A DNA stretch of 64,000 nucleotides from Salinisphaera sp. (GTDB lineage: Bacteria; Pseudomonadota; Gammaproteobacteria; Nevskiales; Salinisphaeraceae): contig NZ_PBYA01000026.1 of the NCBI RefSeq assembly GCF_002729955.1, positions 1-64,000 of the forward strand, given 5' to 3'. Made by a program: the position numbers and the translations under genes. Of the stretch, positions 46,501-54,773 are shown in pieces (position 1 is the first letter of the stretch; each line of letters opens with the position of its first letter). The notes beneath the pieces were generated by a model. That model was not told where the DNA came from, did not search any database, and worked only from the letters and a program-made list of their open reading frames with translations.

Positions 46501-48309
46501 TTAGGGCTGCCCGGCTTCGCCGCGTGGTCGACGCCGCTCCATCTGGCGGGCCAGACGACTGCTGCGGGCCACGTCCGAGAGCGTGAGCACGCCTTCGACC
46601 TCGCGCGGGTGATCCATCCGGCCGTCGGGGGTGATCAATGCCACCTCGCACTTCGCCGCGCGCAGACGGCCGACGATATCGAAGACCATGTCATCGGCCG
46701 CGGCGACGATGTAGTCGGTTTCCATATGTTCGTCGGCCCAGCTGCGAATCCTGGCGCGTCGGGTGAGCCGGTAATGCCGCCGGGTGGAAAAGATCGCCTG
46801 AATTTTCTGCTCGGCGTCGAGCACGAGCACGTTCGGGGCCTGGCGGCCGAAGCGCTTGAAGCGACGGCGAATTTCCGCAAGCCCGCGGTTGTTGCCCACC
46901 CGGATCACGCGCGGGTCGGCGAACTCGGACGCCTTCTGCAGCATGAACAGATTGGTTTCCAGCGAGGCCGGGACCGGGTGATTGCGCCGCGAGAGCTTGA
47001 AGGTATAGATCGTGTCCGCCATCAGGAACTGGCGGACGTAGTAGGCAATCGACACCACGATGATCATGGGAATGATCACGTGATAGTCGCGCGTCATCTC
47101 GAAGATGATCACGATCGCGGTCAGCGCCGCACCCGTGGAGCTGGCCACCACCGCGGCCATGCCCAGCACGGCCATGGTGGCCACATCGAGCTCGAACCAG
47201 GGCGTGAGATGCTGCATGGCCACCGCAAAGGCGCCGCCCAGCGTCGCACCCAGATAAAGCGCGGGCGAAAACACGCCGCCGGAGGCACCCGAGCCCAGCG
47301 TCAGCGAGGTGGCCAGCAGCTTGCCCACGAATAACAGCAGCAACAGCCAGGGCGAGGTGAGCGCGTTTTCCAGAATATCCTGGATCGTGGCATAGCCTAC
47401 GCCCTCGACGTAGTACTCGCCGGTGAGCGACATGAAGGCATACATCATCACGCCCACCAGCCCCATGCCGATGAGGTGGCGCGAATAATTGTTGCCCGGC
47501 ATGCGTTCGAACAGCCCCTCGAACACATAGATGCTGCGCGTGAACACCAGCGCGGCCAGCCCCATGAGGATGCCGAACACCACATACACGCCGAACAGTT
47601 CCGGCGAGTTCAAATCGAGCGCCTGGTTGGCCAGCGCCGGAATATCGAAGGACGGTGTGTTGCCGAACAGCGCCCGGCCCACGAACGAAGCCGCGCCCGT
47701 GGCCAGGGCCACCGGGATGAGCGTACGCCCGGAGGTTTCCGGCAGGATGATTTCGATCGCGAACAGCAGACCGCCCAGCGGGGCGTTGAAGGTGGCCGCA
47801 ATGCCGGCGGCCGCGCCGGCCGCGATCAGCGTATTGCGCTGCCATTCCCGTAACAGCGTGACCTGGCCAATACTCGAACCCAGCGCCGAGCCGATCTGGA
47901 TGATCGGGCCTTCCCGCCCCACCGCGCCGCCGGTGGCAATGGAAATGGAAGAGGCGAGCGCCTTCACCCCGGCCACACTCGGGCGGATGACCCCGCCCTT
48001 GTAATAGATGGCGTCGATGACTTCGGGTACGCCGTGGCCCTTGGCCTCGGGGGCGAAGTTCTGCACCAGAAAGGTCACCGCCACCGAGCCCAGCATGGGC
48101 ACGATGATGATCCAGGCCCCGAACGGGCTTGCCGCGGTATGTTCGTTGGCGTCGTAGAGGCGCGACAGCTCGCCGAAGAAGGCAAGGTTGTGGAATACGG
48201 CGATCAGGTCGCGGAATATCGAGGCGCCGTAGCCGGCGGCCACACCCACGCACACGGCCAGCAGGCTGAGTACGAGGCTGGAACGTTCGATAGTGCGCGA
48301 CCGGGCCAA
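46501..48309 (-). CDS. ClC-type chloride channel/transporter with CBS-like tail
   Basis: A 602-residue ClC protein starting at TTG 48309 (AGGGA upstream). Anion-path motifs: GHGVPEV, GREGPIIQIG (external gating glutamate E133) and GGVFSPALY. The internal proton-glutamate position of the E. coli antiporter (E203) is isoleucine (FAIEIIL), so it may be uncoupled or channel-like. The soluble C-terminus (about 450-580, including ANVLVLD-type strands and ALITPDGRMDHPREVEGVLTLSDV) is CBS-like. It handles chloride or related anions at the inner membrane. Confidence 0.88.
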   Translation of the reverse strand: MARSRTIERSSLVLSLLAVCVGVAAGYGASIFRDLIAVFHNLAFFGELSRLYDANEHTAASPFGAWIIIVPMLGSVAVTFLVQNFAPEAKGHGVPEVIDAIYYKGGVIRPSVAGVKALASSISIATGGAVGREGPIIQIGSALGSSIGQVTLLREWQRNTLIAAGAAAGIAATFNAPLGGLLFAIEIILPETSGRTLIPVALATGAASFVGRALFGNTPSFDIPALANQALDLNSPELFGVYVVFGILMGLAALVFTRSIYVFEGLFERMPGNNYSRHLIGMGLVGVMMYAFMSLTGEYYVEGVGYATIQDILENALTSPWLLLLLFVGKLLATSLTLGSGASGGVFSPALYLGATLGGAFAVAMQHLTPWFELDVATMAVLGMAAVVASSTGAALTAIVIIFEMTRDYHVIIPMIIVVSIAYYVRQFLMADTIYTFKLSRRNHPVPASLETNLFMLQKASEFADPRVIRVGNNRGLAEIRRRFKRFGRQAPNVLVLDAEQKIQAIFSTRRHYRLTRRARIRSWADEHMETDYIVAAADDMVFDIVGRLRAAKCEVALITPDGRMDHPREVEGVLTLSDVARSSRLARQMERRRPRGEAGQP

Positions 48310-48492
48310 TGCAATCCCTGCTTTGCTGAGCGTCGAGTCGGCCGCCGCGGCGACGGGTGTCGCGCATGAAGCGGGCGTGGGTGGCCCGCTTCGCTGGGCA
48401 TGCCGTTTGGCGGCCGTCCTGAGGTGTGTGGAGTATACAGCAACCGCGGCCTCATCCGAAGCCTCGCACGGCCTGTGTTCGGCATGTGCACG

Positions 48493-48527
48493 GGCTCGGC
48501 GGCGTCCATGGCGGTCGCCGCCGAGCC
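48493..48527 (-). terminator. GC hairpin after the AhpD-like gene
   Basis: A 12-bp stem (GGCTCGGCGGCG at 48493-48504 with its complement at 48516-48527) lies 17 bases beyond the minus-strand stop at 48544. It has no T tract, so activity as a terminator is uncertain. Confidence 0.5.
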
Positions 48528-48543
48528 TGTTCGTGGCGCTTTT

Positions 48544-48849
48544 CTACTTGTCGAACATATGCGTGGCATGGGTGATCGCGCCGCCGGCACGGATGGCCGC
48601 TGCCACTACCGCGGTTTCGCTGAGTTCGGCATCGCTGGCGCCGGCATCGCGTGCCGCCTGGGTATGCAGTTCCAGGCAATAGGGGCACTGGGTGGTCATG
48701 GCCACGGCGAGGGCGATGAGTTGCTTGGTCTTGGCATCGATCGCGCCCTCGGCGAAGGCGGCCTTGTCGAATGCCCAGAATGCGTCCATGCCCTGGGGCG
48801 CGCCGCTGTCGAGCTGGCCGAGGCGTTCCAGATTCTTGCGGTCGTACAT
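48544..48849 (-). CDS. AhpD-like / carboxymuconolactone decarboxylase family protein
   Basis: A 101-residue all-helical protein with a strong GGAGGAG site. The redox/proton-relay motif is CPYCLELHTQAARDAG (Cys-x-x-Cys with His three residues on), as in AhpD-type alkylhydroperoxidases. The C-terminal ITHATHMFD completes the fold. It may reduce peroxides with a thiol partner or be a non-redox family member; no ahpC is nearby. Confidence 0.88.
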   Translation of the reverse strand: MYDRKNLERLGQLDSGAPQGMDAFWAFDKAAFAEGAIDAKTKQLIALAVAMTTQCPYCLELHTQAARDAGASDAELSETAVVAAAIRAGGAITHATHMFDK

Positions 48850-49014
48850 GCTCTCCTCCGGTATCGATTAGGGGCGGTGCCGGCTTGTTGCTTGGGTTCT
48901 GGCACCGTCGCAATCGACCCTGCGCGCGCCGCGACGAGACTGTCAACGCAACCAAGGTCGTGTTCGCGGGGAAACCTTGGCGCCGCTCGGGTGTCGTTGA
49001 TAAGGCACTCTCGA

Positions 49015-50004
49015 ATGGGAAACGACGCCATGCGATACCAGGGCAAGATCAACCGTCCCGTCATCCGGATCGGCGCGCTCGTGCTGCTGATGCTGGCATG
49101 CACGGCCGGGGTGGTACTGGCCGCGGCCCAGAGCGAGTCCGGCCTCGTGGCCGAGCAGCCCGTCGCTTCCGACAACTTCGCCCACTATCGTGATGCCGGC
49201 GCCGGCTATGCCTTCGACTACCCGCGCGCACTGGAGCCGGCCGAAGCAGAAGGCAACAACGATACCCGGCTGTTGCAGGGCCACGGTTTGAGCCTGCGCG
49301 TATCCACCACGGCGCTGGGCGGGCGTTCGCTACGGGCGCTGGCCATGAACGCGCTCGACGACCCGAGTGCGGCCAGCGAAACCCGCAATACCGACGGCAG
49401 CGTGGTGCTCGTACAGGAGGAGCCGGGCGCACAACGCGCGGTCAAGGCGATCGCGCTGGCCGATGAGCGCGCCGCCGTGATGGTGGTCGACGGCGCCTCC
49501 GAGGCGGTCAGCGATACCATTCTGTCGAGCTTCGTGCCGGTATCGGCGGCAGCGGCCGACCCGGAAGAAACCGATGCCGAGGCCCGCTATCGCAACCCCG
49601 AGCTGGGTTTTTCCATCGAACGGCCGAAGGGCGCGCAGGTATCACGTGACGGCGCCGACAGCGTGTCGTTCAAGGTGCTGGGCCCGGACAATGCCGCCGC
49701 CAGCGAGATCAGCGACGGTTTTGTGCTCACCGTCATTCGCGATCATCGGCCCGGTATTGCGACCCTGGCCGAATACGCCGAAGCGGTGCGTGCCGACGGC
49801 GCCCCCAGCGCCGACACCCGCCGGGTCGGCGATTACGAGGCGCTGCACTACAGCACGCAGAGTGAAATGGGCGATACGGTGTCCCACTGGCTGTATCGCA
49901 TCGGCGAGCAGCGCCAGTATCAGGTCACCGCGACGGTCAGCGGTGCTCCGGGCCGTTATCGCGACCGGATTCAGGCGATGCTCGAGAGCCTGCGCTTCGA
50001 CTAG
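49015..50004 (+). CDS. Exported protein with two PsbP/DcrB-like modules
   Basis: I do not recognise a named protein. From ATG 49015 (ATG 49030 possible) it has 329 residues with a signal-type helix (IGALVLLMLACTAGVVLAAA). Two similar modules follow, about 57-175 and 190-329: each begins with a short aromatic-proline strand (GAGYAFDYP; LGFSIERPKG) and ends in a helix before a final SSF/SLRF strand. This is the pattern of small PsbP/DcrB-like alpha-beta folds. The role is unknown; an envelope location is likely. The end overlaps the convergent YbaN gene by 68 bases. Confidence 0.65.
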   Translation: MGNDAMRYQGKINRPVIRIGALVLLMLACTAGVVLAAAQSESGLVAEQPVASDNFAHYRDAGAGYAFDYPRALEPAEAEGNNDTRLLQGHGLSLRVSTTALGGRSLRALAMNALDDPSAASETRNTDGSVVLVQEEPGAQRAVKAIALADERAAVMVVDGASEAVSDTILSSFVPVSAAAADPEETDAEARYRNPELGFSIERPKGAQVSRDGADSVSFKVLGPDNAAASEISDGFVLTVIRDHRPGIATLAEYAEAVRADGAPSADTRRVGDYEALHYSTQSEMGDTVSHWLYRIGEQRQYQVTATVSGAPGRYRDRIQAMLESLRFD

Positions 50005-50386
50005 CCTGCGGCCGGGGCGTCGGCCGCGTGGCCAGAAAGGTGGCGACACAGGCCAGCCCCAGGGTGACGCCGATCGCCAACGGCCGGTAATCGATATGCC
50101 ACCAGACGATGGCCACGCTGGCGGCAATCATCGCCAGGGCGGTGAGCTTGGTACGCAGCGTGAGCGCTCGTTCGCGTTCCCAGTTGACGATGGCCGGCCC
50201 GGCATAGCGGTTGGCCCGTATCCAGGCCGCGAAGCGCGGCGAGCCGCGGGAGGCCAGCGCCACGGCGGCGAGCATGAACGGCGTGGTGGGCAGCAGCGGC
50301 AGGAACACCCCGAGCAGGCCGAGTACGAACAGCAGCGCGGCCGCGGCGACCAGCAGATACTGCTTGAGCGTCATGCGCTCAAGCAT
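49937..50386 (-). CDS. DUF454/YbaN family inner-membrane protein
   Basis: About 149 residues from ATG 50386 (GTG 50395 is also possible). The block LLGVFLPLLPTTPFMLAAVALASRGSPRFAAWI, here seen in pieces, is diagnostic for YbaN/DUF454. Two to three membrane helices (one early, two near 85-125) and an Arg/Pro/Ser-rich tail. No function has been established for the family. Confidence 0.87.
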   Translation of the reverse strand: MLERMTLKQYLLVAAAALLFVLGLLGVFLPLLPTTPFMLAAVALASRGSPRFAAWIRANRYAGPAIVNWERERALTLRTKLTALAMIAASVAIVWWHIDYRPLAIGVTLGLACVATFLATRPTPRPQASRSAGSRASPESGRDNGPEHR

Positions 50387-50533
50387 CGTGACCACGGCAG
50401 CGTTGGGTTAGAGTAGCGGCTGGGGCGAGGCATGGCGCGATGCTACGCCGCGTGTATCGGCGCTGTCATGCTGACGCAGGGCCGGTCCGGGTCGCGTCGT
50501 TCGTGTTTGGCAGGTATCGAGGTCAGGGAGAAC

Positions 50534-51568
50534 ATGGTGCACCGTCATAATGCCGAGCAGCTTTCGTCGCAGGAGCAACCGCCCGCCGACGGGCGTGGCC
50601 GGCGTGCGTCCACGCCCGTGGATATTCCCTTCAAGGGCTGGCGCGACGTGGCCATGCGCGTCTATCACGCCTTCAACGACAATAATCTGTCGATCATCGC
50701 CGCCGGGGTCTCGTTCTACGGGCTGCTGGCGATCTTTCCTGGTATTGCCGCGTTCGTGGCCATCTACGGACTGTTTCTGGACCCGGCCGGCGTGGTCGAG
50801 CAGCTCAACCAGCTCGATGAGGTGGTGCCGCCGGATGTGATCGCCACGGTCACCGGCCAGATGACGCAGATCGCCGCCAAGCCGCAGGCCTCGCTCGGGC
50901 TGGCCGCGTTCTTCACCCTGGGCCTGGCGCTGTGGAGCGCACGCAAGGGCACCACGGCGCTGATGATCGCGCTCAACGTGGTCTATGCCGAGCGCGAAAC
51001 CCGTAATTTCTTCGTCAAGATCGCTGTCTCGCTAGCGCTGACCTTTGCCATCGTACTGGGGCTGAGCGCGGTCGCGATCATGGCCGCCGGCGTGCCGCTG
51101 CTGTTCGCCGCCCTGGGGTTTGGCGACTGGATGGTGGCGGTCGGCCGTGGTCTGGGTCTGGGCGGCGCGGCGCTGGTGCTCATGACCGGCATCGCCGGGC
51201 TGTATCGCTATGCGCCCAGTCGTCGCCCGCCGAAATGGCGCTGGGTATTCATCGGCGCGGCCATCGTGACCGTGTTCTGGATTCTCGGTTCGCTCGCGTT
51301 CTCGGTGTATGTATCGTTTTCCAACACCTATTCGGCCACCTACGGCTCGCTCGGGGCCGTGGTGGTGGTGCTCACCTGGATGTATATCACCGTGCTGATC
51401 ATGCTCATGGGCGGCGAGCTCAACGCCCAGCTGGAGTTTCAGACCGCGCACGACACCACCACTTCCGGCGGCAAGCCGATGGGCGAGCGCGGCGCTTTCG
51501 TGGCCGACAATATCGCCAAGCGCGCCGACGATATCGATTTTGAAGACAAGAAACCGGGGCCGGGCTGA
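50534..51568 (+). CDS. YihY/BrkB family inner-membrane protein
   Basis: From ATG 50534 (AGGGAG upstream) 344 residues with about six helices. Family blocks: IIAAGVSFYGLLAIFPG, LALWSARKGTTALMIALNVVY, and SYSATYGSLG-like FSNTYSATYGSLGAVVVVLTWMYI. Formerly annotated ribonuclease BN, which is now rejected for this family; function unknown. The following hydrolase gene starts inside its stop codon (TGATG), so they form one unit. Confidence 0.9.
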   Translation: MVHRHNAEQLSSQEQPPADGRGRRASTPVDIPFKGWRDVAMRVYHAFNDNNLSIIAAGVSFYGLLAIFPGIAAFVAIYGLFLDPAGVVEQLNQLDEVVPPDVIATVTGQMTQIAAKPQASLGLAAFFTLGLALWSARKGTTALMIALNVVYAERETRNFFVKIAVSLALTFAIVLGLSAVAIMAAGVPLLFAALGFGDWMVAVGRGLGLGGAALVLMTGIAGLYRYAPSRRPPKWRWVFIGAAIVTVFWILGSLAFSVYVSFSNTYSATYGSLGAVVVVLTWMYITVLIMLMGGELNAQLEFQTAHDTTTSGGKPMGERGAFVADNIAKRADDIDFEDKKPGPG

Positions 51569-52530
51569 TGACACGCTGCGAAGATCTGTTCATTGCCAGT
51601 TCCGAGGCGCCCGACGAGCGTATCCATCTGCGCGAAAAGCGGGCGGATGCGCCCGCCAGCGATGCCCCGGCCAAGGCCGTGCTGTTCGTGCACGGTGCGA
51701 CCTATCCTGGGGTGATGTTCGACGTGCCTACCAGCAGCTGGCTCGAGCATGCCGTAGCCGACGGCTATAGCGCCTATGCGCTGGACGTACGCGGCTACGG
51801 CGCCTCCACCCGCAGCCCGGTGCTGGATGCACCCGCCCAGGACAATCCGCCGTTTGCACGGGCAGAAAGCGCGGTGGCCGATATTGCCGATGCCATCGCC
51901 ACCATTCGCGAGCGCACCGGCCTGGAGACCGTGGACCTGGTGGGCTGGTCATGGGGCACGATGACCACCGGCATGTATGCCGCCAGCCGCCCGGGCACCA
52001 TCAACCGACTCGTGTTGTTCGCCCCCGTCTACAGCTGCGAGCGGCTTGATCGCATCAACGCCCTGGAGGATCGCGACAACCCCCACCGCCTTCGCCCGCT
52101 GGGCGCCTACCGCACGGAAAACATCGAGCAGGCCCGCGAACGCTGGGATGCGGAAATCACCGTCGAGGATCCGGACAGTTGGCGTGACCCGGCGATTCTC
52201 GATCGCTGGTACGAGCAGATGCTGCGCGACGAACCGGCCGATTATGTACGCGCGCCCAACGGCGTTCTCGTGGACCTGTGGGAAGCCTTCAACGGCCGCG
52301 CCCGCTATGAAGCCGGCGATATCGACGTGCCCACGCTGGTGATTCGGGCCAGCCAGGACGCCACCGCGATTCGCGAAGATGGGCTGGGCCTCTACGACCG
52401 GCTGGGCAGCGCCTACAAGCAGTACGACGAAATCGGCCGCGGCACCCATTTTTTGTTGCTGGAGCGTCGTGCGCCCCAGCTGTTCGATCGTGTGAGCGCG
52501 TTTCTGGCCAGCCCGCTGGCCACGGACTGA
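51568..52530 (+). CDS. Alpha/beta hydrolase
   Basis: A 320-residue hydrolase. The oxyanion region is VLFVHGATYPGV, the nucleophile serine is in GWSWGTMTTG (about 130), the acid is likely in IRASQDATA and the histidine in GRGTHFLLLE. The DVRGYGASTR segment is typical of esterase-like enzymes. Substrate is unknown. Translationally coupled to the YihY-type gene; a terminal in the same unit. Confidence 0.87.
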   Translation: MTRCEDLFIASSEAPDERIHLREKRADAPASDAPAKAVLFVHGATYPGVMFDVPTSSWLEHAVADGYSAYALDVRGYGASTRSPVLDAPAQDNPPFARAESAVADIADAIATIRERTGLETVDLVGWSWGTMTTGMYAASRPGTINRLVLFAPVYSCERLDRINALEDRDNPHRLRPLGAYRTENIEQARERWDAEITVEDPDSWRDPAILDRWYEQMLRDEPADYVRAPNGVLVDLWEAFNGRARYEAGDIDVPTLVIRASQDATAIREDGLGLYDRLGSAYKQYDEIGRGTHFLLLERRAPQLFDRVSAFLASPLATD

Positions 52531-52569
52531 CCCGGGCCTGTCGCTAGCGCCCGAAGACGTGCCGCTTGC

Positions 52570-53835
52570 CTAGCCGAACACGGCACGCAGGATGAAATAG
52601 AACACCGCGGTGAACAGCGCCGCGCCGGGCAGGGTGAGCAGCCAGCCAAGGAATACGCGGCCGAGGACGCTCAGGTCCAGCGCGCGAATGCCGCGGGCCA
52701 GGCCCACGCCGAGCACGCCACCGACCAGGGTCTGGGTGGTGGATACCGGAATACCGAACCAGGTGGCCAGCACGACCGTGGTGGCCGCGGCAAGCTCCGC
52801 CGAAAACCCGCGGGTGGGGGTGAGCGAGGTGATCTTGGCGCCAATGGTGCGAATTACGCGGTGGCCGTAGGTCGCCAGCCCGAACACGATGCCCACGCCG
52901 CCGAGCACCAGCACCCAGCTGGCCAGCTCCGATTCGCCGCCGATCTGGCCCGGATTGTTCAGCACGTTGATGATGGCCGCGACCGGGCCGACAGCATTGG
53001 CCACGTCGTTGGAGCCGTGCGCGAACGCCATGGTGGCGGCCGTGAACACCTGGGCGAAGCCGAACACCCGCTCCACGTTGCGATAACGATCAGAGCGCTG
53101 GTGCGTGTCGAGCAGCTGTACGCGGTTGAGCAACAGCCGGCTGATTACCGCCGCACCGATGCCCAGCACCACCGCGCCGAGAATGCTCATCGGCGTCGAC
53201 AGTTCCAGGCCCACATGGCTCAAGCCCTTCACCAGCGTGACCAGACAGATCACGAAGCCGGCCAGAAACACATAGAACGGGATATAGCGGCGCGCGCCCT
53301 CGGCCGGGTTGTCGTGGTTGAGTACCAGCCGGCGTATCGACTCGAACAGCAGGAAGGCCAGCGTGCCGGCGATGATCGGCGAGGCGATCCAGCTGGCCAC
53401 GATTTTGCCGATTTCTGCCCAGTTCACCGGCTCCGTACCCACCGAGACCAGGGCGAAGCCGAGAATACCGCCCACGATCGACTGACCGGTGGATACCGGC
53501 ATGCCCAGGGTGGATGTCAGCAGCAGGAAACAGCCCGCACCGAGCAGCGCCGCGAGCATGCCGTAGACCAGTAGTTGCGGCGTATCGGCGAATACCTCCG
53601 GCCGGATCAGCCCGCCGCTGATGGTCTGGGTGACTTCGCCACCCGCCAGCCACGCGCCTAAAAACTCGAAGATGCCGGCAATGATCACCGCCTGGGTGAT
53701 GGTGATCGCCCCCGAGCCGACCGACGTGCCCATGGCATTGGCCACATCGTTCGCGCCGATGCCCCACGCCATGAAGAAACCGAAAACGCACGCCAGAATC
53801 AGGAATAATTCGGCGTTCTGGGCGATGATCGACAT
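52570..53835 (-). CDS. pit: PiT-family low-affinity inorganic phosphate transporter
   Basis: A 421-residue membrane protein with about ten to twelve helices and the duplicated PiT motif: GANDVANAMGTSVG in the first half and HGSNDVANAVGPVAAI in the second. ATG 53835 has AAGGA upstream. It imports phosphate (or metal-phosphate) with protons. DUF47 precedes it by 39 bases, the usual PiT-accessory pairing, and a Pho box precedes DUF47. Confidence 0.93.
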   Translation of the reverse strand: MSIIAQNAELFLILACVFGFFMAWGIGANDVANAMGTSVGSGAITITQAVIIAGIFEFLGAWLAGGEVTQTISGGLIRPEVFADTPQLLVYGMLAALLGAGCFLLLTSTLGMPVSTGQSIVGGILGFALVSVGTEPVNWAEIGKIVASWIASPIIAGTLAFLLFESIRRLVLNHDNPAEGARRYIPFYVFLAGFVICLVTLVKGLSHVGLELSTPMSILGAVVLGIGAAVISRLLLNRVQLLDTHQRSDRYRNVERVFGFAQVFTAATMAFAHGSNDVANAVGPVAAIINVLNNPGQIGGESELASWVLVLGGVGIVFGLATYGHRVIRTIGAKITSLTPTRGFSAELAAATTVVLATWFGIPVSTTQTLVGGVLGVGLARGIRALDLSVLGRVFLGWLLTLPGAALFTAVFYFILRAVFG

Positions 53836-53874
53836 CAGGCGATCCTTGTAACGAGGGCGTGGGCCCGAAAGTGT

Positions 53875-54561
53875 TTAGCGGGTGGCAAGAATCTGCAGGC
53901 GCGAGCCGGCGCGCTCGGCGCGATCCGCCACCGAGCCGATCGCATCGATCACCCGGTAGATGAACATCATCTCCAACGGCGGCAGTTCGCTTTCCAGCGG
54001 CAGCAGCTGGCGACGGATGGCCACCTGCTGCTCGTCCGAGGTGTTTTCCAGCCGGCCCAGCTCGGCGACCATGTCGGCGATGAGCTCGCCCACGCTGCGC
54101 CCGAAGCCCGAGTCCAGCAGTTCGCCCAGTTCCTCGAGCACCTTGCGCGCCTGCGCCACGCTGGCATGCGTGGTTTCCAGATAGGCCCGAATGGGCGCCT
54201 GAAGCGCATCCGGGAACTGCATGCGCCGACCCGTCATCAGGCCGGATATATCCTTGATCTTGTTGACGATCTTGTCCTGCGCTTCGACCAGCACCAGCAG
54301 GTCGGCGCGCGAGATCGGCATGAACAGCGTGCTCGGCAGGTTGAGCCGGATACGATCCTTGAGATCGTCGGCCTCGTGCTCGCAGTCGTTGATCTGCTGA
54401 TGCAGCGCCTCGGCCGCGTCCCAGTCTCCGGCCTGGCTCCGCTCGATGAATTCCATCAGCAGCGATGAGCCTTTTTCCACCTGGCGCATATGCTCGGTCA
54501 GCGCCCCGAACGGCGACTTGCCGAACAGGCTGGGAAACGGGCTGTTCTTGGTGGGATCCAT
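53875..54561 (-). CDS. DUF47 (PhoU-like) PiT accessory protein
   Basis: A 228-residue helical protein of the TIGR00153/DUF47 class. Blocks: HEADDLKDRIRLNLPSTLFMPISRADL, LVEAQDKIVNKIKDI and a C-terminal MMFIYRVIDAIGSVADRAERAGSRL. Related to PhoU, it is the standard cytosolic partner of PiT transporters and probably regulates uptake. ATG 54561 follows GGAG. First gene of a two-gene operon with pit. Confidence 0.92.
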   Translation of the reverse strand: MDPTKNSPFPSLFGKSPFGALTEHMRQVEKGSSLLMEFIERSQAGDWDAAEALHQQINDCEHEADDLKDRIRLNLPSTLFMPISRADLLVLVEAQDKIVNKIKDISGLMTGRRMQFPDALQAPIRAYLETTHASVAQARKVLEELGELLDSGFGRSVGELIADMVAELGRLENTSDEQQVAIRRQLLPLESELPPLEMMFIYRVIDAIGSVADRAERAGSRLQILATR

Positions 54562-54587
54562 ACGGGCTCCGGATGCGGCGACGGTTC

Positions 54588-54621
54588 ATGCTCGGCGCAC
54601 AGTATGTCAGTCGTAAGACAG
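54588..54621 (-). promoter_or_regulatory. Candidate Pho box and -10 of DUF47-pit
   Basis: On the minus strand CTGTCTT (54621-54615), ACGA spacer and CTGACAT (54610-54604) match the PhoB pair CTGTCAT-N4-CTGTCAT at 12 of 14 positions with 11-bp pitch. Ten bases further is GAGCAT (54593-54588), at the -10 distance of E. coli pho promoters. The DUF47 ATG is 43 bases beyond the box. Confidence 0.7.
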
Positions 54622-54773
54622 GCGCCGGTGACCTGCGTCATCATCGTCGCGCCACGAGCGCTTGCGGCGACCGGCCCCGCGACGTCCTGAGGCCTTATGT
54701 CCTGCGCTTTATAACGTCGTAGCGCGGAACGTTTGCGCTGATATATGTCCGATATCCTTCCACGACTTTGCAG

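Noticed and set aside
50534-51568. Ribonuclease BN
   Set aside because: Older annotations gave this name to the YihY family, but the RNase assignment belongs to a different protein. This is a membrane protein of unknown role.
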